DNA from: Manihot esculenta
Taxonomy: Eukaryota; Streptophyta; Magnoliopsida; Malpighiales; Euphorbiaceae
DNA: 64,000 bases
NCBI RefSeq assembly: GCF_001659605.2
Contig: NC_035166.2
Coordinates: 21,121,225-21,185,224, forward strand
Reading direction: 5' to 3'
Of the stretch, positions 10,601-23,713 are shown piece after piece; position 1 is the first letter of the stretch, and the number at the start of each line of letters is the position of its first letter. Under the pieces are notes generated by a model. It made no database searches, was not told the origin of the DNA, and saw only the letters and a program-made list of their open reading frames with translations. The position numbers and the translations under genes were made by a program.

Positions 10601-13600
10601 AGCATATATGAAAATTAAGATGCAAAGTAGAGCATATACTTACAGACATCCTAGGTGGCTATACTGTGTATTATTGTACAAATACGACAGATATGGTACT
10701 TACACAAGTATATGCTCTAACTGAATCATCAACCCTGTGGAGAAAAGGATATATATAAAAAAAAAAAAATTAATGCATTTTTAAAGAAGACAAGATGGGT
10801 ATTATAATGCAGCATATGAGGACATTCTTCTTTATTAAAATGCGTTTTTACCATCAATTTTCATGGAGTTTCTGAGAAAAAGACAATAAACCAGAGGGAT
10901 CGTATATATGCTTGGAATCATCATCCATGCATTCCTTGGAAATAATCTGAACCAAACATTATTAAATTTTCAGAAAATTTTTTATGTTATTGTGTGTAAA
11001 TATATATATATATAATTGTAGGCTTGAAGATTGGCATCTTATTCTACCAAGATCATGCATGCACTACTCCATACGTGAGATGATGAGGTTCAGCTCATGC
11101 AAGCATTCAATTTTTGTCGAGATTGGATTGGGAAATCACTTGTGTGGCTAGTGAATCTTTCATTTTCTTTTTCTTATTTTTTTAGGGAATATATATATAT
11201 GTATACAATCACGTGGAATTGGAAGGCAGAGAGGCCTAAAATAGGTTCTATTTTATTAAAGAGAAGGAATGAAATCAGCATAATTTAGGACGAAAAATCA
11301 AATCTCACTGTAAATTACACTGATTGATTGAATATGGAAGACTAACTATATATACTCCCTGTTTCTTCTACTTTATTTATAAAATCTTTATCTAGTTGAA
11401 GGCTGAAAATTTTCGAATTCCTTCGGATCTCATTTCATCAATTTTAAATTATTTTTTAATTTGAAAAAGAAACAGAAATGATAAAAGTTTGAATAAAAAC
11501 TTGTATGGGGCGCAGTACAAGATATAGAGAAAATCAAATGGTTGATGATTTTGATTAGACCCATGAATTGGACATATAATTTGTGGGGTCAAATGTTTTA
11601 AAATTAGAACAAAAATATAAATTGGTGAAGAAGAAGATGATAATATTATTAATGAGAAGAAGAAAGAGAAGAGAAGCATAGAGGTGGAATTTGCTTGGAC
11701 GCACCCAAAAATGCTGTCCGAATCAGACCATCTTTATGTCTTGTAATTGGCTTCTCTCTTTTTTAACTCTTAGATTTCGTGGCTTCTTTTTTTTCACTTT
11801 AAATATACAATTATAAAATATTCCATCTCATCAATTTTAACTTTTAAAAATTAATTTTTAGTCAGATTTTCTACTCTTGCAAAGTTAAAAATTAATTTTA
11901 ACTTTTAAAAATTTGAAAATTATTTTCATATATATATATAGAGCTGTGTGTGAGTCAGATACACGGTGACAATTTTTCACAATCATACAGTTTGATGTTA
12001 CAACTAATCCATGTCTTCTTGCCAAAAGAGAGACACACGAGAAGCCACAATGTCATTGATGTTCTTCTTTTTATTTTGTTTATCATAAAATATAATTATT
12101 TATTTTTTTTATATATATATTTTTATAAAATTTAAGGGCGTATATTATATTTTAATGACCGCCGAGTCTTTTATTCCTAGAGGCAAGGTTAGGTCCCAAT
12201 GAAAAGTCCAAAGCCCACCCAATCTTTTTTGAAGTGAACCAATTCAGATTGTGGATTCCAGCCCAATTGAGGATCAGATCAGACATGTCTCATGTGCAAA
12301 CCCTTTCAAAAAAAGTCCAGTTTGGTGATATAATCAGAGGAAAAATAGCTGGTCGTTTCACAACCCTGTCTGTATGCGCGCCGAAAGGAATTAAATGGCT
12401 GTCTGGCGTGGAGAGAGACTCTGACACACCTATATGTACGGATCTGGATGACAGAGACAAGTAATAATGTAACATAGAGTCGATTAAACGTCACTAGCAG
12501 ACAAAAAAATAAGAATAAAAAGAGAGAAACGTTTTTTTTCTCCAATTAATTTTACACAATCACGGTAAACTCTATTTTTTATGAATATCAGAACATTAAT
12601 TTCTATTACTCTTAATTATCTCATATTCTCATTTTTGTTTTTTTTTTATTATTCTAAGTAGATATTTAAATTAATTTTAAATAAAAATTAATTCATAGTC
12701 CTGTGTATATATAGAAACCACGTATATAAAGTCATGTTTGGCATCCTATTCTCAATATGTCACACATAGATTCTAATCATGGACTATAAGTATGATTAAA
12801 CGTCATAGTAAAAATAAATAATTAATTTTAATAATTTTAAATTCTGTTTAAATAATTTTGAAATACATTTACATGTTTAGTTTGATAATAAATATATCTA
12901 AGTAAATATAAGATATTTTACGTTTTAGTGCACCAATGTCAAATTCTCATTTGAAAAAAAAAATTTAAAATTTGAAAGATAAACTAATTAAATCTAATCT
13001 CATATTAAAACTTTATAAATTTTCATTTTAAACAAAAATTTTAATTCTCTATTATTATTTAAAACAAAAATTTTATAAATAGTTTGTCCCAATAGCCAAA
13101 TTGACTGAAAAATCATATTGCTCCATTAAGGAATTTAATTCTTGATAAGCAATTATGATTCATATTATTCCTTTATCTACAATTTGATTGCCACAGGTTC
13201 TCCCATCAACATGCACCAGCCCAAAAACATCAAGGAAATTACCCCAAAATTTTTTATTAATTTAGAAAAAAAATTAATAATAAGTTAATTGAAATATTGC
13301 AATTAAATACATAGGAATATTAATTAAGCTCCTTATAATATGATGCTGGTGCCAACTTATGTAAGTTTTGTACACTATTGTTTCTAATTAAACTCTCTGA
13401 TATTAACAATTGAATTAATTTTATTTTGTAATTTAAAAGAAAAAAATCATAGATTTTGATCCAATTTACTAATTTGATTTCAACATGTAACCATTTCAAT
13501 TCATATAAAACTGGTAAAAAATAATTCAAACCTAAATATTATCAAAGAAAATTCAATTTTTTATTATATATAATATTTTATTTTATATTTAATAAAATTA

Positions 13601-15760
13601 TAAATTTCAACTGCAATTTTTATTTATAACAAAAAAATAAACAAGATATTATTTTATATTATAGTAGCACCAACAAATGTAGCGAATTTCAAACTGTTAC
13701 GGCTAATTTAAAGTTGCAAATTAAGTATATAAAATAATAATTTTTTTTATTATATTTTAAACTCATTTTTATAATATTTTGAAAATTTTAAAATTTAATC
13801 TGGATTAATTAAATTTAAATTCGAGTCTCTATTATTTTAAGAAAAATTTATAAGTAACCTAAAATTCAAAATAATCTATATACATATGTCTAATTTGACA
13901 TGTTTACAATGTCTACGAAGACTCGAAGAGTGTAATTTTGAACAATCTTTAATTAATTTCTGAGGGAAAAAAAAAATAGTTTGACGCTTTTTGTCAATGG
14001 AAAGCAGAGATGTAAAATAATTGAAAACCTTTATTTATTTATTTTAAATTGTCCCAAGTAGTGGAAATTTGGTTGGTCTAATTAGAAGAGACATTTGTGC
14101 GGTTATACATAATAAGCCAATCGTTTTTTTCACTTACCCTAATCTTAGATAATTAATGAAATAATCTATGATTCAATCATTATAATATTGGAAAAATTAT
14201 TATGAGTTATTTAGATTTTAACAAAATTAACTAGTTAATTTTTATAATTTTAAGAATACGATAAAAAAAAATTTTATTATCTTAAAATATATCTATTTAG
14301 TCATTCTATTAAGAATTTTACTATTCAAATAAAGAAATTATTAATAAAAAATAGATAGTAATTATAAATTTCAAAATAATCCATATACAATTCAATTGGT
14401 TCGATTTAATCTATCAAAATCAATAAAAAACTAAGAAATAGTTATGCCCAGAAAGCTAAACTTCAAAGGTTAAAGAATGTTCAATCATGCAAAAACAAAA
14501 AAAATCCAAATTAAATCAAATTCAGAAATTAAAAACTAATTATCAATACAACCAATAACTTAAGAAATTAAACATTAAATTTTATAAATAAATTAAATAC
14601 AAGTAAAAAAATTCATAAATTCTTAAAAAATCAAATGTAGAAACAACAATTATCAAATCTCATCCAATTGATACATAAACCCCGACAAACAAACAATAAT
14701 CCATAAATCTATTGTATATCCAAATAAAAAACATTTTAATATATAAAAATAAAAAGATTGATGAAAATATTTGGAGAATTCAATAATAATGAAAATGAAG
14801 AGATTTAAAAGAGCTGGACAAAGATAAAGAATATAAAAATAACACTTTATAGACATTTAGACGCTTCGTGACAGAAAATCAAGGGAGAAAAAAGGAATGA
14901 AAAGAACTGAACGATGAGAGCATGTTAGAGGTGATCGATGAAGATGGAGTTTTTTAAAGACCATATATATATAGCCGGTTCAATTCATTCGGTTTGATTT
15001 TTAATTTAACTATCCATCTTTAATTAAAATTTTTAATTAAAAAAGTATTTATGATTTTTTATTTAAAATTAACGGAATCGATTAACAATTATTAATATCA
15101 GCATTAAATAGTTGAAATAATTGACAACAGTTTAATTGGCTCGAAAAAATATAAAAATTAAATAGTTAATTTAACAAAAACCCCGTATCTATAATAATTT
15201 TTCTTATAATATTTTCTTAAATTTTATAAAAAATTACGTAATTATTAGTGAGGGTGGTACATGCATTTTATTTTTTAACATAATTTTCCAAAAAAAAAAA
15301 GAGATTGGTTTTGTAAGTAAAGTATAGAAATACTTTGTAAGTTGTCCTAAAATGAAATTTTTTTGGCTCTGTAAAGATGTATACTCATTAACGAAATGTA
15401 CGCATGTGGACCCGCTGTCTTCTGCCTTCCCACTATAAATTCCTCACACTTTCATAACAATCTTTCATGAGGACATGTTGGCCGACGAGTCATCATATAC
15501 GGTGGTGGTCAGGGTCAATTTCCGGCGAATCTTAGCCACTATAACATCCAAGTGGAGGAGCATAGGATATTTTCGAATGTGCTCTCTCTGAAGCATCTAA
15601 TCTAAGTACTAGTAAAATCATATTCCCTTCTCTCATCAGCCATTCTCCATAAATATTGAGTTCATGAGTCACCATTGAAACCACATTCTCAACACTAGCT
15701 AGCTTGCTAAACTCAGCTAGAGCAGACCCCTCTCGTTTCTTTTAGCTAAGAAAAGGAAAA
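7641..15760. other. AT-rich intergenic region, no gene recognised
   Basis: This holds a TA microsatellite (about 7637-7670), the second copy of the AT-rich repeat (9130-9800) and long A/T-rich stretches. Short open frames (10512-10724, 11097-11288, 12234-12464, 14653-14856) match no family I know and have no supporting splice structure. The last few hundred bases before 15761 are presumably the promoter and leader of the PHO1 gene. I looked for the P1BS phosphate-response motif (GNATATNC) in the nearest 600 bases and did not find it. No known conserved miRNA sequence was seen. Confidence 0.55.
9130..9800. repeat. AT-rich dispersed repeat, copy 2 (uninterrupted)
   Basis: This is the sister copy of 4755-5323 plus 7552-7640. 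It carries the same blocks in the same order, including 'cgtcaacgaaataatcca', the A/G-rich tract at about 9490-9620, 'ttgctatatttttaatggtaaaaatag' and 'aacgttttaatagg', without any LTR. It serves as a natural empty-site reference for the LTR insertion. Boundaries are approximate. Confidence 0.6.
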
Positions 15761-18700
15761 ATGGTTAAGTTCTCTAAGCAGTTTGAAGGCCAGCTTGTGC
15801 CTGAGTGGAAAGAAGCGTTCGTTGATTACTGGCAACTCAAGAAAGACATAAAGAAATTCCACCTTCTTAATAGTAACACCACCTCCTCCCACCACCACCA
15901 CCAGCGGCGTGCCTCTTTATCCAACTTCTTTTCTTCTATAATCCCATTTCCTCGTCGACGTAGAGACCATGGAGCCATTCAAGTACTTGCTTTATTTCTC
16001 TGACTAGCTCCCATTTCTTCAATAAGTACTGTTTCTTGAACTAATTAACGCGATGGTTTCTGGTGTCTAACAGGTTCATAAGAAACTTGCATCGTCGGGG
16101 AGTAAAGGCGACATGTATGAGACTGAACTTCTCGAACAATTTGAGAATATTGAAGCTGCCAAGGAATTCTTTGCATGTTTGGATCTTCAACTTAACAAAG
16201 TTAATCAGTTTTACAAAACTAAGGAGAAAGAGTTCTTGGAACGAGGAGAATCCTTGAAGAAACAAATCGACATTCTCACTGAGCTCAAAGCTGCTTTCAA
16301 GCAACAACGTGGGAAAGGGGCTTCTGCTCAGGACTCCAAAGAGGATGCATCAATATCATGCACCATCACTTGCGGTACGTTAAAATTTATAACCATTTCA
16401 AGAAACATTACTCATTTTCTTTAATCTTGTCTCAAATATAATTCTCTTACAGTAGTTTTGTAACATATAATTAAAAGATATATGTCACATTTTCTTGTCC
16501 TCGCTTAGTTGCTAAGCAATACTTGGTGCTTTTTGCTTTTTGGCAAAACATGTCTCTTTACAAATAAGAAATTTCAAGAGAGTTCGTATCAGATTGCAAG
16601 TGTAAAATTGAGTTGTAGCAGCCAAAAAAAAAAAGAAGAATTTACGTTTATACTATATAAGGACCAGCCCTCTTCCTCGTATCTTGCTTTAAGAGACACT
16701 GATTAAGTAAGTTGATGATGACTCTGGACTGTAATTTTTTTTTCCATGGCTACAGAGGAAGACTCTGTAAAAGACAGAACAGAAGAAGATCAAGTCCAGG
16801 AAAGTAGCACAGATGACGTAGAAAAAAATGAAGGGCTAGATTCTCCAAGATTAGATGAGATGGAAAAATCAATGAGAATGAAAAGAGAGGAGAACAAACT
16901 GGGGACACTTTCAGGTCGAGTTTTCAATTTCCAGGGGAAGAACTTAAAGATAAACATTCCTTTAACAACACCTTCTCGAACCTTTTCTGCAATTAGTTAC
17001 CTAGTTTGGGAAGATTTGGTTAATCAATCCTCCAAGAAATGCAACCCAGAAGGAAAAAGACTGCATATCAACAAAGCAAAGTTGAATCATGCAGAGAAGA
17101 TGATTAAAGGAGCTTTTGTTGAGCTCTATAAAGGATTAAGTTACCTCAAGACTTACAGGTAAAATCATGTTCAAAAGTTATTTAAAGAAATTAAAGAGAA
17201 AAAGGGGATTTCATATCATTGAGTTTTTGAGATGAAGAAGCTTACTTGTCTCTGATTAATCTCACTTTCCAGGAATTTGAACTTGCTAGCTTTTATAAAG
17301 ATTCTGAAGAAGTTTGACAAGGTAAGTAAATAGGTGGCTCTCTTTTTTAGTGAAAAAGCCTCTTTGAACATTGCATTTTTGGTCTGCATGTCTAATGGGA
17401 AAAATATTTTATTGGTGTTTTCTTTTTCTTGATATTCAGGTCACCGGAAAAGAAGTTCTTCCAATCTATCTGAAAGTGGTTGAAAGCTCCTATTTTAACA
17501 GCTCCGACAAGGTAATTAACTGAATCCTGAAATCAATCTAGTAAAATCTCTGCTGGCTATTATGCATATCAACAATAAATGATAGGGTGAATTCTTAGAT
17601 GTTTTCCACTATTTTTTGGTCTGATTGTCCGCCGACATTGTCAAGTGGCCAGTTGATCCTGTGATCTCTGGCAAAAAAAAAAGGTTGATCCTGTGATCCA
17701 TGCCTGCATCACAACTTTATATATATTTATGTTGAAATTTAACTTAGATATGCTTGTCTGTCACATCAGATTTTTTGTGAACCTGTTATTTTTTACAGAT
17801 ACATTGAAAGATTTGCATATAAATGACAGGTAGTGAATTTAGCTGATGAAGTTGAGGAGCTATTTGTTAGACATTTTGCTCAAGAGGACAGAAGAAAAGC
17901 CATGAAATATCTTAAACCCCAACAACATAAGGAATCGCACAGTGTAACTTTCTTCATTGGTGAGTTTCCTCTGCAAAATTTGGCTGAAAGTAGTCAAGAT
18001 TTAAAAATTACATGATAATATTTCATAAGTGGCCTCTTTTTTAATCAATCATTTTGGTGGAAAGCTTTGTTCTACTTCACTTTGCAACACATTATAGGGT
18101 TTAAAGAATAAAAAAGTATGGACCCATTAAGGCCACTAGCCTCTCAAATGCCTGGTTTACTTTATCTTGGTGGATGATAAAGCACAGGTCCCATGCCACA
18201 ACAAAATCAAACCGTACAAGTCTCTAACACTAAAAACACTATTAAAGCATAAGGACAACATTAGTTTTCTTCATGTAATACCAGGCTATGTTGCTTGGAC
18301 ATCCTTTTTAAAAAGTGAAGTACCTGTGGCCAACATATACATTTGACATATGACTAAGGAACCTTACATTCATTGGCCAAATATATTTCTTTTTTTCCAT
18401 CCAAAAATTGTGAAAAATATGTGTGATGCAGCATGAAGTTTACAGATATTGGCTTCTACTGCATAATTAACTTTTACATGTCGAATATCGCACCAAGGCT
18501 TTACAAAGATTACAAAGATCATTTCATGTTCATTGAATTTTAAAGATGAATAGTAATTTAACACGTCTCAAATTTATCAGGATTGTTCACTGGGTGCTTC
18601 ATCTCTCTCCTTGCTGGATATGTCATAATGGCTCATACTACGGGGACGTACAGACGACAGCCAGACACAGTCTACATGGAAACTGTCTACCCTGTGCTTA

Positions 18701-20711
18701 GGCAAGTTTCCTTAATTTAACATTAACATGATGTCTGAAATTCTATAGTAAAATACAGCAGCTAACAAAAAAATGAACCTTTTCCATTTGCAGCATGTTC
18801 AGCCTGCTGTTCCTACACTTCTTTCTCTATGGTTGCAACATTTTTATGTGGAGGAAGACTAGGATAAATTATAGCTTCATTTTTGAATTGGCTCCTACCA
18901 AAGAGCTTAAGTACAGAGATGTGTTCTTGATATGTACAGTAGCTATGACTGCTGTAGTTGGAGTCATGTTTATTCATTTGTCACTTCTTACAAAAGGGTA
19001 CTCATACTCCCAAGTTCAAGCCATCCCTGGTCTTATGTTATTGGTAAATTCTTTTTATCTAAAAACCTGATAAGCAAAGTTTTCGGTTCAGTGATGGAAT
19101 AACATCAATTTGTTCTTTGTGAACAGATGTTTCTGTCATTGCTATTGTGCCCCTTCAACATATGCTACCGGTCTAGTCGTTACCGATTCCTTTGTGTGAT
19201 AAGAAACATCATTTTGTCACCTCTATATAAGGTAAAATCCATTTTAATAATGTTTCTTATGATAGTTTCATAGGCTTAACCAAATCATCTGCTTAACTGA
19301 ATATGCTATCTTGTCTCTGCAGGTTGTGATGCTTGATTTCTTCATGGCTGATCAACTCTGTAGTCAGGTAGGTTTTGGGTTCTTACTGAAATTTCTGATA
19401 GTATCAAACTCAATAGCTCAATATAGATGCATAATATTCTTGGTAATGAAACAGGTGCCAATGCTTAGGAACCTTGAGTATGTGGCATGTTACTACATAA
19501 CTGGAAGCTTCAAAAACCAGGACTATGGCTACTGCATGAGGACCAAGCATTACCGCGATTTTGCCTATGCTGTGTCCTTCCTGCCCTACTACTGGAGAGC
19601 TATGCAGGTATACAATTAAGCTCTAGCCCATTATTCAACTTTTCTATTTATTTTGTAGCAATTAGAGTCCTTGAGATTAAGCAATTCGCTTAATTGGCTG
19701 TGCAGTGTGCCAGGCGATGGTTCGACGAAGGACAGACAAGCCACCTTGTGAATCTAGGCAAGTATGTATCAGCAATGTTAGCAGCAGGAGCAAAAGTGGC
19801 CTATGAAAAGGAAAGGAGTGTTGGATGGCTGTGTCTTCTTGTGATTATGTCAAGTGCTGCAACAGTGTACCAATTGTATTGGGACTTTGTAAAGGATTGG
19901 GGTTTGCTTCAAATCAATTCCAAGAACCCTTGGCTAAGGAATGATTTAATGCTTCGTCGAAAGTTCATTTACTACTTCTCCATGGTATATATTATCCTCC
20001 CTTTTTCAGCAGAACAAGATTCATAGGAATTTAATTGCCATCCTCAGCCAATCTCCCAGAAATGGCTGACCAGCTACCAACTCAGTATATTGGATTGGCA
20101 CCCACCAAGTTATTCTGTTCTCTGATTTAAAAATCAACTTGCCCATTTCAATTTAGATTAATCAGGATAAGATGTCAGGATGAGGACAATGAACATATTC
20201 CTTATGAAAGGATTGATAATACCATTAACGAACAGAACAAGATTCCCAACCAATAGAGCTAGCTTATCACAGACAAACAAGAAAACAGAATTAGTGGTGT
20301 CTGAAAATAAGGACACACTGCAGATGCAGTTTCTATTTCATTACAGTTCATTTCAGTTCCGAAAGCAAACTCTAAAAACAAATTTTGTTATTTCATGCAG
20401 GGATTGAACCTTATCCTCAGGCTTGCTTGGTTACAGACAGTTCTGCATTCAAATTTTGGACATGTAGATTACAGAGTAACTGGGCTGTTTTTGGCTGCCC
20501 TTGAAGTGATTAGAAGAGGACAGTGGAATTTTTACAGGTATTTTGTCAATTCTGTCAGGCCTTCATTTTCATCAGGTGTAATAAATGTAAGTCTAATGGG
20601 GAATTGTCTGAATGGTCCAGGTTGGAGAATGAGCATCTAAATAATGCTGGAAAATTTAGAGCCGTTAAAACGGTACCACTTCCTTTTCATGAAGTGGATG
20701 GAGAAGACTGA
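15761..20711 (+). CDS. PHO1-family phosphate exporter (SPX-EXS protein)
   Basis: Predicted protein of 785 residues in 14 exons: 15761-15982, 16074-16374, 16756-17158, 17273-17321, 17440-17511, 17830-17959, 18581-18701, 18794-19043, 19127-19231, 19323-19367, 19455-19607, 19706-19984, 20401-20537, 20621-20711. Every junction closes in phase. PHO1 proteins export phosphate, for example to the xylem, and sense inositol pyrophosphates. The N-terminal SPX domain (about 1-165) starts [20 protein letters not shown], has a Lys-rich helix (LKKDIKKF) and [20 protein letters not shown]. Hydrophobic segments follow from about residue 393 ([16 protein letters not shown], then [18 protein letters not shown]). 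The EXS domain includes [42 protein letters not shown] and the end [20 protein letters not shown]. The closest remembered relatives are PHO1;H9/H10, and length matches the family (about 780). Intron 7 uses a GC donor (cttag|gcaagt). The PHO1 family is certain; the subgroup is likely. Confidence 0.95.
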
Positions 20712-21349
20712 TGCCCATTAGCAGCAGTTGATTACAGAATTCGATTCAGGTCAAGGATATTTTTCAACCAAAATTTTCCAATAGGAACCTTAATGTCATT
20801 GCATGATTTGTTGTAACAACACACATCAACTTGTTCATTATTGTTCCATGGATATTGGAAAAGAAAATGGTTCATACTTGTATACAGAATTTTCTTGCAA
20901 AAAAAAAAAAAAAAGATCACAAGTCCTTGCCTTCCTGCGAATAAATTTGTTAGCTCTACTTGTTTGTATATTGATTCTTGCTCCAGAAGAGGACCTTGTT
21001 AATGAAAATGATCTGGTAAATCCAATTAATGTTGATGTTCAACTCTTTGATGCATTGAAATCCCTGCTTCTGAAAGATTTGCTCTAGCAGAATCAACAAC
21101 TTCACAATCCACTTCTGCAACAAGCAACAGCAGACTGAGGCAGTGTAATTACATGATATGCACAGTTCATTGAGTTGCAGTTTGCAATTGAATCCGTTAA
21201 AAATAAATAAATAAATAATTCTGAAATTACTGCGCAAAATACCAAAGGAAACTAATAAAAATAACAATAATAAAAAACCTTTTTTTTTTGAAATGATTAG
21301 GCCCATAACAACACAAATCTCCTTGAATTTTCAATTGAAAGCATCTCTA
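20712..21349. other. Short intergenic spacer after PHO1
   Basis: The first part is presumably the PHO1 3' UTR. An A-run lies at about 20900-20916. An open stretch at about 20930-21087 contains a hydrophobic run then an acidic run (EEDLVNENDLVN) but has no convincing start, no splice partner and no family match, so I do not call it a gene. Confidence 0.5.
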
Positions 21350-23490
21350 ATGGCTTCATTCAGTAATTGCAGTTTCTCACGCGGCACTTCTCTTTCCAAT
21401 TTCCCACGCTAAAACCTCACCAACCCATCAATTCCCTTCCCTGCACAAACTTCTTCAAACCCTTTTCTTCCTCCAGTTGCTACCGTAGCTTCTCGCTTCC
21501 CAGGTCTCTCGTGCAAAACCCTTTCACTTTTCCTAAATTTGCCTCTTTAAAGTTTCAAACTTTGCTACTGAACTTTGAGAATAAAACTTCTCTTAATTTT
21601 TTTCCAGGCAGAAAATCTCTCTAAAAAAATTAATATTACCGAAACGCTCGTACCTGCTAGTGGAGGTTACTGGTTTGGTGGATGACAATCCTGAGACATA
21701 CCCAGAAGCAGAACCCAGCGATTCGAATACGGTATATGGTTTTGAACGCATTCTTTCTGCTTAATCAGTTAAATTTCGGTTGCTTTTGGTGATGGGTATA
21801 TTTTTCAAGGTTGAGCCATGGTGGCTTTTGATGGGATGAGTCATGTTTCACAATTTGGTAGTTTTGAGCAATGCCGTTCGATATAATAACAAGTAAATAT
21901 TTAGTTGCAATTTGCTGCTTCTCAGCATGAATGTGAAGTCCTTGGTTTTCCAGTTCGCAATATCTGGAGAGATCGACTGTTCTGTTGCTATTTTATTTTA
22001 CTGAGTATATGAAAATTCAGTTAATCCTTAATTTTGAAAACTAATTACTAATTAGTCTCTATTAATTTCATTAAGTATTTTATTATTTAACCCATATCTA
22101 TTACATCTGAAAGAACTGTCCTTAATGAACTTCCTGCACAAATCATGAGCTGCTCTGATTAGCTCCCTTTCTAAAAAAGGAAAATTAAACAAGAGGAATG
22201 TCCTGTCCCATGGTCAAGATACTACCTGTGGAATTTTACCCCCTGCAGAGATACTATCCTTTTTCTCAAGATCTTCTTTCACCATACTTGCATTTCTTTG
22301 TTGCTTCTAGGTTCACAGAATCACAGATGACATCTGACACAAAACTGCCTAGAAGGAGGTTGCTTGTGCAATTTACTTGTAATGAATGTGGGGAAAGAAC
22401 TTAGAGGCTCATAAACCGATTAGCCTATGAACGGGGTCTAGTTTACGTCCAGGTAGATTTTGTTGACTGTAATTGATGGAATGCTAGTAATATGTTTCTT
22501 GATGATGGCAAAGCTCTTGAACATTCTTTCTTTTCTTTTTTTATGTATTTTTTTACATAAACCAGAGATGCAACTGTTAGCTTTTGCTTGCAGATGAATA
22601 TGTTACTATCCATCATTTCTGGGAAAGTCAGAACCTAAGACTTGCAATACTTAGCCTTCTGTGTTTTATCTTCATATTATCAGCCGCCAAGATTTAATAT
22701 TGTATCAATTTAGGACAAGGAGAACCTTCACAGGTATATGAAGCAATGAAAAATGATGAAAAGTCCACTTTTATAAGAAAATTTTGTTAATTTTAATTGG
22801 GATTAATGTTTCTGGGAAATGATAGTTTTAAGTTCAGTATGACAATATTCTTGCTATTTGTCTGGCAATGACAATTGGACTACCATGTGACAATTTATAT
22901 GCTGTGGAACTAACTGTATTTATATTTTTTTGCATCTACCCTTTTAAATAGTTCTAAATTTCTGTATCAGTGGAGACATGGTATTGAGTTTCTATTACTT
23001 GGGAATTTCAGGGAAGAAACAGTTTCTGTTCCGAAACAATCCAACTGAAACTGATAGATTATCTGTTTTACAGTTTCACTTTGTTTTATGGGTTATCTAT
23101 GCCATTATTATCTAGATGAATAATTTTGTGTAACTGGAAATTCTTTTCTGCCTGCATTATGCTTCAGACCAAATTCATCAGACGATTTTGATATATATTT
23201 TACAAAGACTTTTTTTTTTGGAACAATTTCAGAACGATTTTTTTTTACTTCTTCTATTGGTTTCATTAATAGACTGACTAGCCTAATAGTGTTAAACTTC
23301 TGTATTGCAAGTGTGCTTGCAGCTGTAATAGTTTAAAATCTTGTTCAATTGACCACCAAGGTTTGCTTTTTATTAGTGTGCAGGGTGTGAAAGATATCAC
23401 AAATTAGCTGATAATCTTGGTCTCATAATTGAGTATGATTTTCTGGAGGAGATAACTGAGAATCAAAAACCCATCAAGTTTGATAAGTGA
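21350..23490 (+). pseudogene. DNL-type zinc-finger protein (ZR3/HSP70-escort-like), disabled copy
   Basis: DNL (Zim17/Tim15/HEP) proteins bind one zinc through two CxxC pairs and keep organellar HSP70 soluble; plant ZR3-type members have a transit peptide. Recognisable pieces: 21608-21731 reads VTGLVDDNPETYPEAEP; 22327-22452 reads LPRRRLLVQFTCNECGERT, a stop, then RLINRLAYERGLVYVQ; 23377-23490 reads CAGCERYHKLADNLGLIIEY, then DF, ending TGA at 23490. Splice sites are intact (acg|gtatat, cacag|atgac, ccag|gtagat, tattag|tgtgc) and phases agree. Two lesions are visible. TAG at 22402-22404 replaces the usual Lys of ERTKRLINRL and removes the second CxxC pair. The only good ATG (21350) reads 20 codons and stops at 21410, while the long Ser/Phe/Pro-rich, transit-like frame overlapping it has no ATG, which a 1-base indel would explain. 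A weak intron (21504-21607) is needed in the leader. A sequencing error or allele-specific lesion is the alternative. Confidence 0.8.
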
Positions 23491-23713
23491 CAATGAATTC
23501 CAGTATCTATGCTGTTTTCCTATTTAGATAGTTTTGTCTGTGGTTGTAATTCAAACTTCATCTTTATTATATGTTCTGTAAAAACTGAAAAATAAAATAC
23601 AAAAATGTGGAGAATCCATTGGCATGCCTCTTACATCATAATTTCATTTTATATGAATTTTAAATTGTTATTTATGTTGTACATATAAATTGTCTCTCTT
23701 CAATATCAAATTG

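Noticed and set aside
10000..11400. Possible miRNA precursor region before PHO1
   Set aside because: Compared by eye with the conserved plant miRNA sequences I remember (156 to 408 families) and found no match.
21367..21624. Plus-strand frame beginning LQFLTRHFSF as an independent small protein
   Set aside because: It starts with TTG after a stop, has no ATG, and is better explained as the transit-peptide part of the damaged DNL gene.
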